Part shown: piece after piece, positions 1 through 12,000 of the stretch
Position numbering within the stretch: the stretch's first letter is position 1
Layout: each line of letters opens with the position of its first letter
Assembly: GCA_949358305.1 (NCBI GenBank)
Contig: OX442318.1
Span: forward strand, 6,744,501-6,808,500
DNA from: Strigamia acuminata
Lineage: Eukaryota > Arthropoda > Chilopoda > Geophilomorpha > Linotaeniidae
Direction: 5' to 3'
Length of the DNA: 64,000 nucleotides
The notes under the pieces: model-generated
Seen by the model: the letters and a program-made list of their open reading frames with translations, nothing else
What the model was told of the DNA's origin: nothing
Databases searched by the model: none
Translations under genes and position numbers: made by a program

Positions 1-544
1 ATTGTCATTTAAATTCAATTTAAACATTTTTTTTTACAAAAAAAAAATAAAACCCAGAAGGAGATTTTCTGAATTTGTCTCTTGTCTCGTTAATTAATAA
101 CACCACTCTCAGTTACATGACTGAACTTTGATTCAACTGATAATTCTTTTGGAAAATATGGTGTAATAGGTCACACAACAGCTATTCATCAGTCAAGTTC
201 ACACTCCACTGCTTTGCAGCACCTGTGGACCAAATATTGCCATTCAGTCACCTATAATGTAAGTAGTCAGAACATAAGGACTTTAGAGCATGTCAACTTG
301 CAGTAAAACACAACAAAATTGTATTTCTTAACCCAAAAATTATATCTTGGCCAATACGTACATGATAACCTTTCTACTGAAAGTTACGTGGCTTGCTACA
401 AGTTGGCAAGTTTTACATTACTGAAAAACATAACACAGCTTCAGAAAATGTAAAATTGCACATTTTTGTGGTTAGTAAAAGACCAGGAGTAGAAAATTAT
501 TTTCTTTTAACCTCCTGATCCTTGACGTGGCAGTTCTCAAGTCT

Positions 545-930
545 CTAAACTACCGTATTACCCCGCTTATTGCCGCATGCTGTTGGGCATGGGTTTATCA
601 TCTTTTTTAAATCTAGCTCAAAAAGTCTATACCGGCTTGCGAGTATAAAGCGAAACATGCCGGTATAACTGAAAAAACTGTTTTTTTTGTTTAAAAGAGT
701 CCAAATGAATAATTATGTTAAAATTTGGGCCTGAAATTTAAGTTTTCTTGATATTCTGAAGATTACTACTAAATTTTTGGGAAAATTTATAGATTTTTAG
801 ACCCTACATCTTAGACATCTAAATATGCGTTTTAAGCATGTTTTGGGCTCAAAATTAAAAAAAATTCGTACTCACTTACACCGGCACGCTATTAAAAACG
901 GGGTTTATCGGCATGGGCGGTTAATAGGAT
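545..930 (+). repeat. dispersed repeat family, copy 1
   Basis: This stretch reappears in reverse complement at about 32140-32578. Shared landmarks include a GCATGGGTTTA-like segment near one end, a run of T beside TTTAAAAGAG, and a GGCCTGAAATTTAAG-like block. Both copies carry short CCGGCATG-type segments. There is no coding capacity. The copies are diverged, which suggests an old non-autonomous element, but I could not define its termini. Confidence 0.65.
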
Positions 931-961
931 AAATTTAATTTAATTTAATTTAATTTAATTT
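930..961. repeat. (AATTT)n microsatellite
   Basis: Five or more copies of a 5-bp AATTT unit sit just before the T-run that precedes the UGT start. Confidence 0.85.
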
Positions 962-990
962 TTTTTTTAGATATCCAACCCCGATCCAAA

Positions 991-3630
991 ATGAAGTCAA
1001 ACAGAACTCTGAGTTTCCTCAGTTTAGTGACCATTTTATTACTCCAAACATCCTCAGCATACAAAATCCTTTACCTACTCCCACTAGCATCACAAAGCCA
1101 CAAAAACGTCTTTGATCCACTAATAAAAGAACTTGCCACAAGAGGACATCAACTAACAGTAGTTGCACCATTCAAGTTCCCTAAACCAGTATCTAATGTG
1201 CAAGAAATCCTAATTGAGAACCCAGTAACTCCAGAGAGTTCAAAACTCATATCAGACTGGATAAAATACAGCAATTACCACCCTTTATACACAGCATCTT
1301 ACTACAAACCCTACACCATATCTGGTTGTGAAGCTTACTTTGAAAATTCACAAGTCAAACAGCTGCTGAAATCAGGGAAACAGTTTGATTTGGTCATTGT
1401 GAATGCACTTCTCAATGATTGTGCATTGGCAACCGCCCCATTGCTGGGTCATTACATCATCATGCATAGTCCTACTTGTCTCATCCCATGGAACCCTACT
1501 TTTGTGCCCCAACCTCCATCATATGTCCCAATCATGTTTCTTCCCTACACCTCAACCATGAACTTCTTCCAGAGACTGAACAATGTTGTAACAAAGGTTG
1601 GTTTTGACTTAATGTACAATTTCTATCTTTTACCTGCTGTTCAAGATGAAATAGCAAAACATGTGGCTGAAAATCCGTCGGTTCATCAAGCTCACCAAGC
1701 GGTTTCATTCACTTTGACTAATTCTGACCCAGTTCTCACAAGTGCAAGACCCACAATGCCCAATGTGATTAATGTTGGAGGGTTGCATTGCAGAGAAGCA
1801 AAGCCGTTACCGAAAGAACTCGAAGACTTCGTTAAGAAATCGGGGAATGATGGGTTTATTTACTTCAGTTTGGGTTCTACTGTCCAAATTAGGGATTTAG
1901 AGAAGGGATTCATAGATCATTTGTTGAATGCCTTTTCACAATTGAAGCAGAAAGTGATTTTTGTGAGTGACGAAGAATTGAAGGATTTGCCCGGTAACGT
2001 CAAACTAGTAAACTGGGCACCGCAGCAAGATCTTTTAGGTAAAACCTCTGTGCAACTTCAGCAAGGCCGGATTTAGGTATTTTGGGCCCATAAGAACAAA
2101 AATAAATCTTACAAAATCTAAAAAATGCACTTATTATTATCTCTTTATACAGGGTGTTTCGTTTAAGACTCCCCAGTCAATTTCCAAAATAAGTAAATGC
2201 TTTTTTAAAAAACCAAGCAGACTATTCTATAGCAAAGTATGGATGACGAATCCAATGGTGTAATCAAATTTCATGCCAGACATGCAACAATGCACTTTTC
2301 ATTTGCTAACTCGTTAGCTGATTGAGATAGAGCAAAGTTTCCAATTACAAAGTTGTAGAGCACCATAAAATTAGTACTATCCGCGTCTCACGCATATCGC
2401 CACGTTTGCCAGGTTAAAGCGCAATTCTCAAATAAAAACACACAATCGGTAGCCAACGGCAGAAGTTTATTACAAGAGATGCTCTACATGTCCACCGTGT
2501 GCATCAATGCATTGTTTTTGGGGCTGTGACTAAATGGAAATTTTTTTTTGAAATTTTTGATTAGTGGAAACGTGATCTCCTGGTCTCCCTCTATACCTCC
2601 TACTTCTGTGTAACATGAATTGTGAAACACCCTGTATAATAAATATAAACACATAGGCGACAAAGCAACTGCTTATTTTGCTTATACATAAATCCGGCCC
2701 TGGACTTCAGGGAGTATAGTTGGCTGCTTAATGCTAAGTGTTTGCACTTTTAGGGCATCCAAAAGTCAAGGCTTTCATAACCCATGCAGGACTTTTAAGT
2801 TTGCAAGAAAGTGTGTGTCATGCTGTACCAGTAGTTGCTATACCATTGTTTGGTGATCAACCATCAAATGCGGCCAGAGTAGAGGAATTGGAAATTGGAC
2901 TCAAGCTGGATTATCATAGTATTTCCTCTGAAAGCTTATTGGAAGCGGTGAATAAAATACTTTTACCAAAGTGAGAACTGGTTTATTAAAGTTTGTTTCA
3001 GTCTAAGTGTGGCACTCCTCCTACTGGCTAATGGGATACACAGCACTCCCATTGGCTGGGAGAAAAATGGTGGTCATAAACACCACCATCTAGTGGCAAA
3101 TTGCTGCATTTTGGGAACTATTTTTCGCAACGCATTTATACTGGTGTTATGAATCTCCCAACCAATGGGAGTATTTCAAGTACTTTTCGGAATAGAGTTT
3201 AGGTATAACTCTGTGAACTGTTCTTTTGTTATTTGGCGTATTAGCCAATAGGAGGAGTGCCACACTTACACTGAATCAGACTTTAGATGTTTTGCATTTG
3301 TAATAGTCAATTCTTCTTGTTTCGTGCAGATACAAAGACAATGTGAAAAAATATTCGACGGTTTTTCGTGACTATTACCAACATCCAGTACAGCGAGCTG
3401 TTTTTTGGGTCGAGTATGTTGCTCGCCATGACGGTGCAAAGCATTTGCGAAGTCCCGGAGAAGATTTAAACTTTTGCCAGTACTTTTTGTTGGACGTTAT
3501 TGCACTTTGTTTGATTTGTTTCGTGTCCGTATTGTGGGTATTGTTTTCAGTAGGAAAGTGTGTGTCAAACAGAATTTGCCCTTGTAAAACTAAGAAACCA
3601 CAAAAACTAACAGTAAAGAAAAAACAGTAA
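991..3630 (+). CDS. UDP-glucuronosyltransferase (UGT), GT1 family
   Basis: Three exons (991-2038, 2754-2970, 3330-3630) encode 521 aa, the usual UGT length. Seen: an N-terminal signal peptide (about residues 1-23); His37 in the SH pair where the catalytic base of GT1 enzymes sits; an Asp in an NALLND context that fits the partner Asp; the UGT signature FITHAGLLS...FGDQ, completed across the first intron; a C-terminal membrane helix; and a short Lys-rich tail ending KKKQ, which fits a KKXX ER-retrieval motif. The enzyme should move a sugar from a UDP-sugar to small lipophilic acceptors in the ER lumen; the acceptor cannot be told. Both introns (715 and 359 nt) are mainly MITEs. AATAAA-type signals follow the stop near 3640. 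XRRA1 ends tail-to-tail 232 bp downstream. Confidence 0.93.
2062..2702. mobile_element. hAT-like MITE in UGT intron 1
   Basis: Ends CAAGGCCGGATTTA and TAAATCCGGCCCTG form inverted termini of the widespread hAT type. The flanking octamers AACTTCAG (2054-2061) and GACTTCAG (2703-2710) match at 7 of 8 positions, as expected for an 8-bp target duplication. There is no transposase. It carries a second element, 2150-2634, inserted inside it. Confidence 0.85.
2150..2634. mobile_element. mariner-like MITE nested in the hAT element
   Basis: Inverted ends CAGGGTGTTTC and GAAACACCCTG are each bordered by TA (2148-2149 and 2635-2636), the signature of Tc1/mariner insertion. The element is 485 bp and non-coding. 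Lying inside the hAT-like element, it arrived later. Confidence 0.85.
2999..3273. mobile_element. MITE with 34-bp inverted termini in UGT intron 2
   Basis: The ends are inverted repeats of about 34 bp with two mismatches, beginning CAGT[C/G]TAAGTGTGGCACTC. The element is about 275 bp and fills most of the 359-nt intron. No clear target duplication was found, so the superfamily is unassigned. Confidence 0.8.
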
Positions 3631-3862
3631 CTCTAACACAAATAAATAAAGAAAATAATCGGAATTTAAATCTGAATAAATTCGAACAAACAACCATTTA
3701 TTTTTTCATTGCTCACTTTGTACCATCAATAACGGTCAGCAAAACTCATTAATTTACAACCATGTTAGTTTTTTTTTTTAAATTAAAGCGCTTTTTAATT
3801 GAATGTCCTAAAAAAATAACATCAAACTTGTAAAATATATTATTTTACAGTATATTAATACC

Positions 3863-6800
3863 TTATTGAACAGATGGATCGTTACTGTCTTCCCGTTTTT
3901 CAAGCATCGATTGTTCCTCTACAGTTTGCCACATTTTAGCCTCCTATTTTCATCAAAAAAATATCAATTTTAAATATTTAAAATTCTAATAATTCAATCT
4001 CATCGATGTACATCAATACTCAATGATTTATTGAAATCTTCGAACATGTACGGTTTCAGCACTTTAGTCATAGCGATTTTAACAGCTTGAATAGCTGAAA
4101 TAAACAACAATTCACCTAACATCCCAATTCAATTCAATTCAATCTAAACCGATCAACTATAGAACTTCACATCCACCATTTTTTTGAAATCCAAGTCGTC
4201 CCACAAACGGCGGACAACTGACATCCTGCATTTACATTTTTGGCGGACGTTATGACGTAGTTCAATTATATCTAACGTTTGATGCATGAAAAATAATATC
4301 TAAAAATATAATAAATAATTTCCAGACATTATTTTTAACTTCAACATAAAATATAAATTTACCACTTTATAATGTCCTCTAAAAATTTAAATGAGGAATA
4401 TCAGATGTCGATTGCAATGTCTGTACTTCTATTTATATCTGTTTGTCTGTATAATGCTTTTCGGGTGTTTTGGGTCTTCTTTTTGTAGCAGTACACCAGT
4501 GAAATGGCTTGGCCAATGGGAGCCAAGCTTCAGAGGGGGCCTTTTGAGTGTGGAAAAAGTATACTGTAGATGTGAAGTCCTGTAGTTGAGCGTCCTAGAT
4601 TCAATCAACTACTTGAAGGCAAAGTTGACGGCGCAACACGCTCCAGAGTGACCAAACATATTTCCGACAAACGAAATGGAGTATCCGGACTAACAAGAAA
4701 ACCCGTCGATTTAACAGCATTCTCAGCTCCGTTGTCCTGAAACTGACACATCTACCAACTTTAAAACGCTGATATAAATAAAAACAACCTTTTTCAATAC
4801 ATTTTGCGATGGCGGCGGCAAAGATTGCATTCTCGGAGCAGTGGTCACGGCTGAATCCTTGTATTTCTCCATTTGAGTTGTTGTGTGCAGCATTCTGTGA
4901 CAATGGCAGTAACCTTTATCCCTGGCCTACAATAACATCATTAACACCCATACTATTACCATTAATACAATATCAACGATACATCAGCCGGTAGAAGTCT
5001 TTTAATGAGTCCTTGGTTGTGGAAAGGGTCTATAAGGGGGTCGTGGATACGACAACTGAATTGACTGTAGCGGATATTCAGACTAGACACAATCAACTTG
5101 TCGAATGGCTTTAATCGCGTAGATTTAAGAGCAGCGACTTTGTTATCGAGTATAACTAATTCTTTCATTTGTTTCCAGGTGTGTACTGCAAACAAGCCGC
5201 TCTCTTCTTCAATCTAAAGATGGAAACACAAGAGAGCGGGTAAAATTCCAAAGCTTGCTAGTACAAGTTTAAAGAGGGAGTCATTGACGAGCTCACTTGA
5301 CCCGCTTTTGGCTTACCAGCTTATGCGGGGCGCACACATACGACGATTTCACATCGCGTCGCGATTTCACAAGCGAAATTGCCCTGTGAATCGCGCGCAA
5401 TGCTACACACACGTAGCTATTTCAGCTCTGCGATTTCAATCTTATGACGCCATTCCTGATCCGAAAAACCTGCCCGCCATTGGCTGCAACACGAATCGCA
5501 GGCGAAATAGTACTTGGAACAAGTAAGCTTAGATTTCAAACCGGGGCGAAGGAAATGACGTCATCTGCGCATGTGCAATGGCAACGTGATTGCGACGCGA
5601 TGCGAAATCGCGGTATGTGTGCGCCCAGCATTAACTGGCAAACCCATGCTAACAGATAGCTAGCTAGAAATTCCCGACAAAATCTCCTCCAAGAATTTCT
5701 TCCCGATTCTGATTGGCTGTCAAAGTCACATGACCAAAACACCAGCAAGCTTGAAACTGGTAAATCAAACTCAGTTTGATCGAAGCGGGTGAGTACAAGC
5801 TCGCTTCAAAACAAAGCTTTGAATAAAAATGCAAGTTTGTGTTTGCTCAAGCGTGCGAGTTTTTAGCCGCTTTTTCAAGTAAAAGCAAGCTTTTAAATTT
5901 TACCCGCTCCCTTGTGTTTCCACCTTTATGCATGTGGAATGTTCTGCCCGTGTTATTGGGGTTTGTTTTGTTTGTTTTTACCTTGTTTTGCTTTAAATTT
6001 AACTGGCGGAGTTTTGGAAATGGTAAATGGTCGTTTTTCTCATCCCGCAAGTAAATTCCCATGTGCTTCCAATTGATCACTTTTGACATAGAGGTGTTGA
6101 TGAATTTTGAAAATCTGTTTGATTTCTTCAGAGTGTTTAGTGTTGTTTTTTTATCAAAGGATTTCGGTTTTATGTTTAAAATCGCTTCGTTCGGTATTAT
6201 TTCGAGCACACCTAATTTCTTCATTTCAATCCGCACACTATCAATACTTGCTTTGGTTTCTATGAAAGGTAAACACCAAATTCCATTCTGTTCCAAACTC
6301 AGGCACCGCAAACTAAATGAAATTTGTTTTAAAAATATAATGCAGGAAAAAAAATTTTTTCTACCTTGGAAGTCGAGATAAAATTTTGATATTGTTTGGA
6401 TGACACATGGAATTGCAATCCAGAATTAGAACGTTCAACTGCGGATAACTTGTCGCGTTTAAACCACTTGGCAATAACTCAATGTTGTTCCCAGTTAGAT
6501 TCAAAATTTTCAAAGAATTCAGATATCCCAAATTGTAAATGGCAGCTGGAGTCACGTCATTACAAGACAAATCAAGATACTAAAATAAAATAATAAAATA
6601 AATAAATACCACTAATCCACAAAGCAGCACTTCACTGCAATGCTTTTGTATAGTAAATTCAATGCTTTCTCCACACATTTCTGCGATTGGTACGGCGACT
6701 ATTCATCGCCCGATTTCTCATCGCGCGACCATTCATCGCTGCTAAGTAATCGCGCGGACAAGTCATCGCGCGGCTAAGTCATCGCGTGAAAAGTAATCGC

Positions 6801-8632
6801 GTGGCCAACTCATCAGGGCGACAATTGGACGGTTGTCAAGTAATCGTGCACCAACTAATTGCAAATTTTCGGGTGTTTTTCGGACGGTTTTCGAACGGTT
6901 TTCGAACGCGATGCATTACGCGATGATCAAGCGATTACTTGACAACCGTCCAATTGTCGCCTTGATGAGTTGGCCACGCGATTACTTTTCACGCGATGAC
7001 TTGACCGCGCGATTACTTAGCAGCGATGAATGGCTGCGCGATGAGAAATCAGGCGATGAATAGTCGTGGATTCCTGCGATTTACTTATTTACCACTAGTT
7101 TTGCAAAGTCTCCTGGATAAATATTAATAACTGTGATTTTGTTGAGTGGTAGAAGCAGTTCTTGCAATTCCCGTCCATCTCTGAAATACTCTGCTAACAA
7201 TTACAAATGTCACACACTGCAAATCACATTAATACCTAATTCAAATAAATTTTCACCCGCATCAACACCGATTAGATTTTTGCACACTTTAAATATGTTT
7301 TTATCAACCTGTTCAAAAAACAACATAATTCAAGAAAACTTCAAGAAAAGTTTTTAAAAAAATGAAATTATACTCCATTTAAGTGTTTCCCACGCACATC
7401 GATGTATAAAAGCTCCCGCAAGTTTAGTTTGTGGTGTATGGACTTCTAAGTGAGAAAGAAGAGCGTTTACGGATTCATTTTCGAAACAACAGAGAGTTTG
7501 CGGGATGCATTTTTCCCTTATTTTTCTCTACGTTACACTATTTTAGTGCTTTATCGTAAGGGAAAAATCTTTAGTGTATCGTTTTCAACACTAAATTAAA
7601 ATATAGCGCAGCCAATCAGAATTGAGAACACTATATTGTTAGCTTTGCCCATTGCAAATGGCGATTATTTTGTTGTCTTGATCAAACACATCACAGTTAT
7701 AGGTACATCGATTGAATGATAAGTGAGGCCCAAAATTGAATTTTAGGCCCAAAACCATACTTTATAGGCATAATAATGGAATTTTATGCAGAAATTTGCA
7801 CATTTACGCCCCCAAATTAAATTTTTAGGCCCAAAATTACTAACTGTCAGGAGTTGGCTGAAATATTGTAGTGATAAGGAAAAAGTGCAGCCCGCAAAAA
7901 ACTTAATTTATCATTTTTCCTTTACACTATTTTTATACCGTATAGTGTTTAACTGTAAGGGAAAAATGCATCTCGCAAACTCTCTAATGTCGCACTGCAC
8001 TCACGAGCAATTTTTCATCTAAATCGCCGTTGTCGGTCCCATCAACTCGGCAACGTTTATCAAAGCCTACATTTGGAAATGATATGAATTGTAACAGTTG
8101 CAGGGATTCATCCAATCGTAAATCAGCGACGGATAGCGAACTGGAGATTGATTTTTCTGATGTTCTCTCGCTGTTTAAACAACATATTGGAGCTGATTTT
8201 GAAGAACGAATTAAAACATCTGAAATGGACGATTCGTCATAAACGATACAACATCTGAATAACGAGATGCTTACTTCGGCTTACTTGTGTGTCACTCATA
8301 TTGTATGAAATCGAAAAAAAATTACTGCAAATTTAAATTACATATCTAAGACTAATCATATTTGATCCTAATTTAAAAATTGATAACTCATCGTGTTAAT
8401 AATCTACTAATGGCGTGGATTTGTTGGATTGTATTGTTTTATAAGTAAAATGAAGATTGAATTGTAGCAAACAATGCAATTCGTAGCTAACCTTATTCTA
8501 TCTTAATAAACTTTTTTTTACTCTTACCTTACCGTTATTTCGTGATTTCTCAATATTTCTTGAAGAAAACCTAGGAAATCCGTGATGCTGCCCTTTCAAA
8601 CTGACGCCATCTTCTCCTGGCGGTAAACATCG
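3863..8632 (-). CDS. XRRA1: XRRA1-like leucine-rich-repeat protein
   Basis: Exons read on the minus strand: 8533-~8632 (5' limit unresolved), 8005-8219, 7374-7445, 7236-7308, 7093-7193, 6365-6579, 5982-6312, 4983-5213, 4158-4299, 4012-4094, 3863-3943. Phases agree throughout, giving more than 510 residues. The order of repeats follows human XRRA1 as I recall it: a GENLFEL segment, an LQELLLPLNKI repeat, a YLDLSCNDV repeat, a LTGNNIELLPSGL repeat, a LDCNSMCHPNNI repeat, a LSLEQNGI repeat, and after a linker PFPKLRQLNLKQNKI. XRRA1 is a poorly understood protein first linked to X-ray response. The N-terminus and start codon are not resolved: the first exon frame has no upstream ATG. Three introns are enlarged by MITEs. 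Exon 8005-8219 is also open on the opposite strand, but the minus strand has consensus TTTCAG and GTGAGT borders. Confidence 0.82.
5217..5926. mobile_element. MITE in XRRA1 intron, abutting a splice acceptor
   Basis: Inverted termini AAG[A/G]TGGAAACACAAG extend through GAGCGGGTAAAATT at both ends and are bordered by TA (5215-5216 and 5927-5928). The 710-bp element makes up almost all of the 768-nt intron 5214-5981. It contains the Harbinger-like element 5324-5630. Its left border TA is part of the TAG acceptor used by the XRRA1 exon ending at 5213. Confidence 0.85.
5324..5630. mobile_element. Harbinger-like MITE nested in the 5217-5926 element
   Basis: The ends read TGC[G/T]GGGCGCACACATAC in inverted orientation. 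TTA sits on both sides (5321-5323 and 5631-5633), the 3-bp target type of PIF/Harbinger elements. The 307-bp interior is unusually GC-rich for this window (many GCGATTTC-like words) and non-coding. Confidence 0.8.
6689..7073. mobile_element. foldback element with ~150-bp arms in XRRA1 intron
   Basis: Two imperfect inverted arms of about 150 bp (from 6696 rightwards, and back from 7066) consist of repeated words such as CATCGCG and AAGTAATCGCG. They flank a centre of about 90 bp. An exact octamer CTGCGATT occurs at 6681-6688 and 7074-7081, consistent with an 8-bp target duplication. A transcript through it would fold into a long hairpin. Confidence 0.8.
7491..7985. mobile_element. MITE with 30-bp termini in XRRA1 intron
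   Basis: Termini AGAGAGTTTGCG[G/A]GATGC continue through ATTTTTCCCTTA, about 30 bp with one mismatch. An internal TTTTCCCTTA/TAAGGGAAAAA pairing recurs. The 495-bp element fills most of the 559-nt intron 7446-8004. No clear target duplication was found. Confidence 0.8.
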
Positions 8633-9055
8633 TAACTTACATTCACATCGTATTTACCGTACAGTACTAAAACGACTTATTCCTTTACCATTTAGTCAAT
8701 GGTAGTTAAGAAACTGGATTAAAATGAACATTTTCATTAATTTTAATCCACATACCAAGTCGTAAATAAAAATTATTTGAAATTTACTGCTAGTTTTACA
8801 CAGTACCCGCCAGGTTGTGCCGGAGTGCTGTATTTATTTTAATGCATTTATTATTTATGATTACGGTATTATAATTTGTGTGCAATGTTTAATGTTTAAT
8901 TTTGATAAGCAATATGATTGCATCAATAAAAAGACACCGGTTTTTATTTTCCATTTCTTTATGTAAAATGAAAAACCACATTAACAAAAATTTACAAAAA
9001 AATTTCTTGGGGTCAAAAAATAAACGGAAAAATACAATAAAATTTTCCCAGTTTA
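8633..9055. other. spacer between XRRA1 5' end and DCAF1 3' end
   Basis: AT-rich sequence with no supported gene. It contains a small inverted repeat around 8719-8751 (GGATTAAAAT facing ATTTTAATCC) and the likely 3' untranslated region of DCAF1. Both genes are on the minus strand, so the XRRA1 promoter should also lie here. Confidence 0.5.
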
Positions 9056-12000
9056 TCATAAGTTATTCAACGCAAATAAAACGTCGTCATCTTCATCGCT
9101 CGCTAACGAAGACAGATCTTCGTCCTCGTCCTCGTCCTCTTCCTCATCTTCCTCGTCTTCATTTTCATCGTCGTCGCCATTGTCGCCATTTTCATCTAAA
9201 ACAAAACAAAACAAACGATTAAAAAGAAAAAATAAATTTCACAATTTTCAATACCATCATTATCGTCGTCGTCGTCGTCATCGTCTTCGTCCTCAGACCC
9301 CAATTCGTCGCCCTCCTCCTCTTCCTCCTCCATTTCGTCCTCCTCGCCTCGTAATCGCCCAACTTCGTACAACCGACAAATACTTTCCACGTTTATCCCG
9401 TCACGCGCCGTCTGATTCTGCAATAAAACCAACCGCCCGTTAAAAAAAAACAACTTAAAAGTAAATTCCGAGTCGATTTACTTCAATTATCGCCAAAAAA
9501 CAGTCCGATTTGTCCGTGCAAAGGTCAAATATATTTTTCCTGATGTCGATTGTGGCAATATTCGAATAATCGGTCGCATCGAACGTCCGGAACGAGGAGC
9601 CGAACGGACTTTTCATTTGCTCCTCCTCCATCTCGACATCGTCCTCGGACGTGTGCATCGCGCCGTAAATCACGTTTCCTTGGTGATTAAAGGTGACTTG
9701 ACACTGATCTAACGCCGGCACGGTGTGTAAAAGGTGAAACGTCCTCAAATCCCACTAGAGAAAGAGGAAAAAACTAAAATTTAACGTAAATTAACGCGTT
9801 TTTCGCTTACAATTTCGGAATTTGCGATAATTTCCAGCCCGTTCGGATGAAAAACACCGTTGATGTGCGGGTTAAATTTGTCAAATTTATGTACAGCGGT
9901 TTGTGAAAGCACGTCCCACAAAACTCCGTCGGATAAAACCAATTCGTCAGTGGGACTGAACGTTGCCCGATTTTTCGTGTAGTTATTCGACCGGTCGGGA
10001 TCTCTCAGTACCATAATTCGCTGCCCCGTTGTTAAATCGTAAATCTAAAAAAATCACAAAACCAAATAAATTTTAAAATTTAAATTCGCGAATTTCAATT
10101 TCGGCGATTTTACGTGAGCAGTTTCCCCTTTGGTTCCGATAATTCGATCCTGAGCGAACCGACTGAATTCCACGTAATGATCTTCCTCAAACGAATGTCT
10201 AAAATCGTCAAAAATAAAATTTAAAAACTCTAAAACTCACAATTTCTTTCCAATTACTTCATCTCAAATGTGCCGTGCAAATTCCACAGCGCTGACAACG
10301 GTCGCCGCCATGATGATGACGTCAGAATTAATCGCCCGTCCTCCATTTTGTAAGAAACGAAAAATTCGTCAAATTTCATTCCTTTTTTCTTTTAAATTTA
10401 ATTAAACATACTTTTGATGGTTCACAATGCGTTAAACCGGAATCGTGACAAAGATAAGTCGCTTCTTCCTGTCCCGAGTATACATTGTATAATTTTAATT
10501 CGCCGGCGTAAGTTCCTAGCGCGATCATTTGATCACACGCCTGGAAATTCGATTCAAAACATTAAATAAGTGGGAAATGAAATTTAAATGTTATTAAATA
10601 TACCGAGAAAGCACCACAAGTGAAGCATCCATCATCTTCGATGTCCCTGTAGACTCTCACGGGCCGAAAACGGCTGAAAATCAACTTGCGGTCCATTTTA
10701 GACCCGTCAACACCCCCGAATGGCGGAAAAAGCTGTTGGAAAATATTGTTTTAAGTTCCATAGTCTTAGTTAATCATTCAATTTAATTTAACTGGTCGCC
10801 GTTGAGCCCTGGCTGTGAAATTCGTCGGTGCACAATTTCGAAATTTAGGATCCGGACATGAATGTGGACTTGAAAAGAAAAAACAAGCAAAAATTTCAAT
10901 TTTATGAAAAAATAATCCCAGTTATGTCAAAATTCAACGTTCAAGATCACCCAACACGAAAATTATTGCCTAAAAATCAGATTTTTAGCACCTTTTGTTT
11001 ATAACTCAACTATCTTCATAAAAATCAATTTTTCTGCATTAAAAATCAATTTTTCTGCATTAAAAATCAATTTTTCTGCATTAAAAATCAATTTTTCTGC
11101 ATTAAAAATCAATTTTTCTGCATTAAAAACCAATTTTTCTGCATTAAAAATCAATTTTTCAGCTCCAAAATGCAATTTTTCAGCTTCAAAATGCAATTTT
11201 TCAGCTCCAAAATGCAATTTTTCAGCTCCAAAATGCAATTTTTCAGCTCCAAAATGCAATTTTTCAGCTCCAAAATGCAATTTTTCAGCTCCAAAATGCA
11301 ATTTTTCAGCTCCAAAATGCAATTTTTCAGCTCCAAAATGCAATTTTTCAGCTCCAAAATGCAATTTTTCAGCTCAAAAATGCAATTTTTCAACTCCAAA
11401 ATGCAGTTTTTATCTTCTCCCAACAAAACATAAAAACAAACAAACAAAAATTCATACACAAACAAATCAAACGGCGGACACGTGATGACCGGATTGCGAC
11501 ACAACGCGTGCTGTTTCCTCAAATACTCCGTCACGATATTATCCAACGTCACCGTCGACCCCGAATTCACCATCACATTCCCAGTCGCCTGCACCAACTG
11601 CTGCCTCTTCATAATCGGACTCTGTTGATACCCGCTTCCAGTTTGACATTTCTCCAACAGCGACGGCCTCAACGACCCCGGCGTCCTTTGCAACGCCCTA
11701 TCGGCACCCGTCAACGGCCTATTACAAGCCAAAGTGACCCTGATGGGCCCCCCGGACGTCGTGCAGGCCCCGATCGACGCCGGAGTGGCGCCGGGAAGCC
11801 GGGAACAACCGGCCGTCGGAGGAACGACCGGAGAGTGCAGCGCCGGCGATGAATGGATGATCCGCGACAGTTTGACGGCCTGCGGGGGTGTGGATATGAG
11901 TCTCGAGGGTGCCGCCGAGGTGCCGATCTTCGGGGGCCCCTTGGGAAGACTGGCCTCGCGTAATAAGACGCCGGCGGACTCCGCGTAGCCGTTGTTCAGA

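Larger units (their letters stand above)
1..990. other. 5' flank of the UGT gene, non-coding
   Basis: AT-rich sequence with no convincing exon on either strand. It holds a copy of a dispersed repeat (545-930) and a 5-bp microsatellite (930-961). A T-rich stretch ending in AG at about 969-970 lies just before the UGT start codon, so part of this region may be an intron in the 5' untranslated region. I see no recognisable promoter. Confidence 0.5.

Noticed and set aside
4372-4486. Small plus-strand frame resembling a single-pass membrane protein
   Set aside because: It is about 38 codons, lies in an XRRA1 intron, and no family or partner exon is recognised.
8030-8242. Plus-strand open frame ending in an acidic tail, followed by AATAAA
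   Set aside because: The same bases form an in-phase minus-strand XRRA1 exon (8005-8219) with TTTCAG and GTGAGT borders. No plus-strand upstream exon fits.
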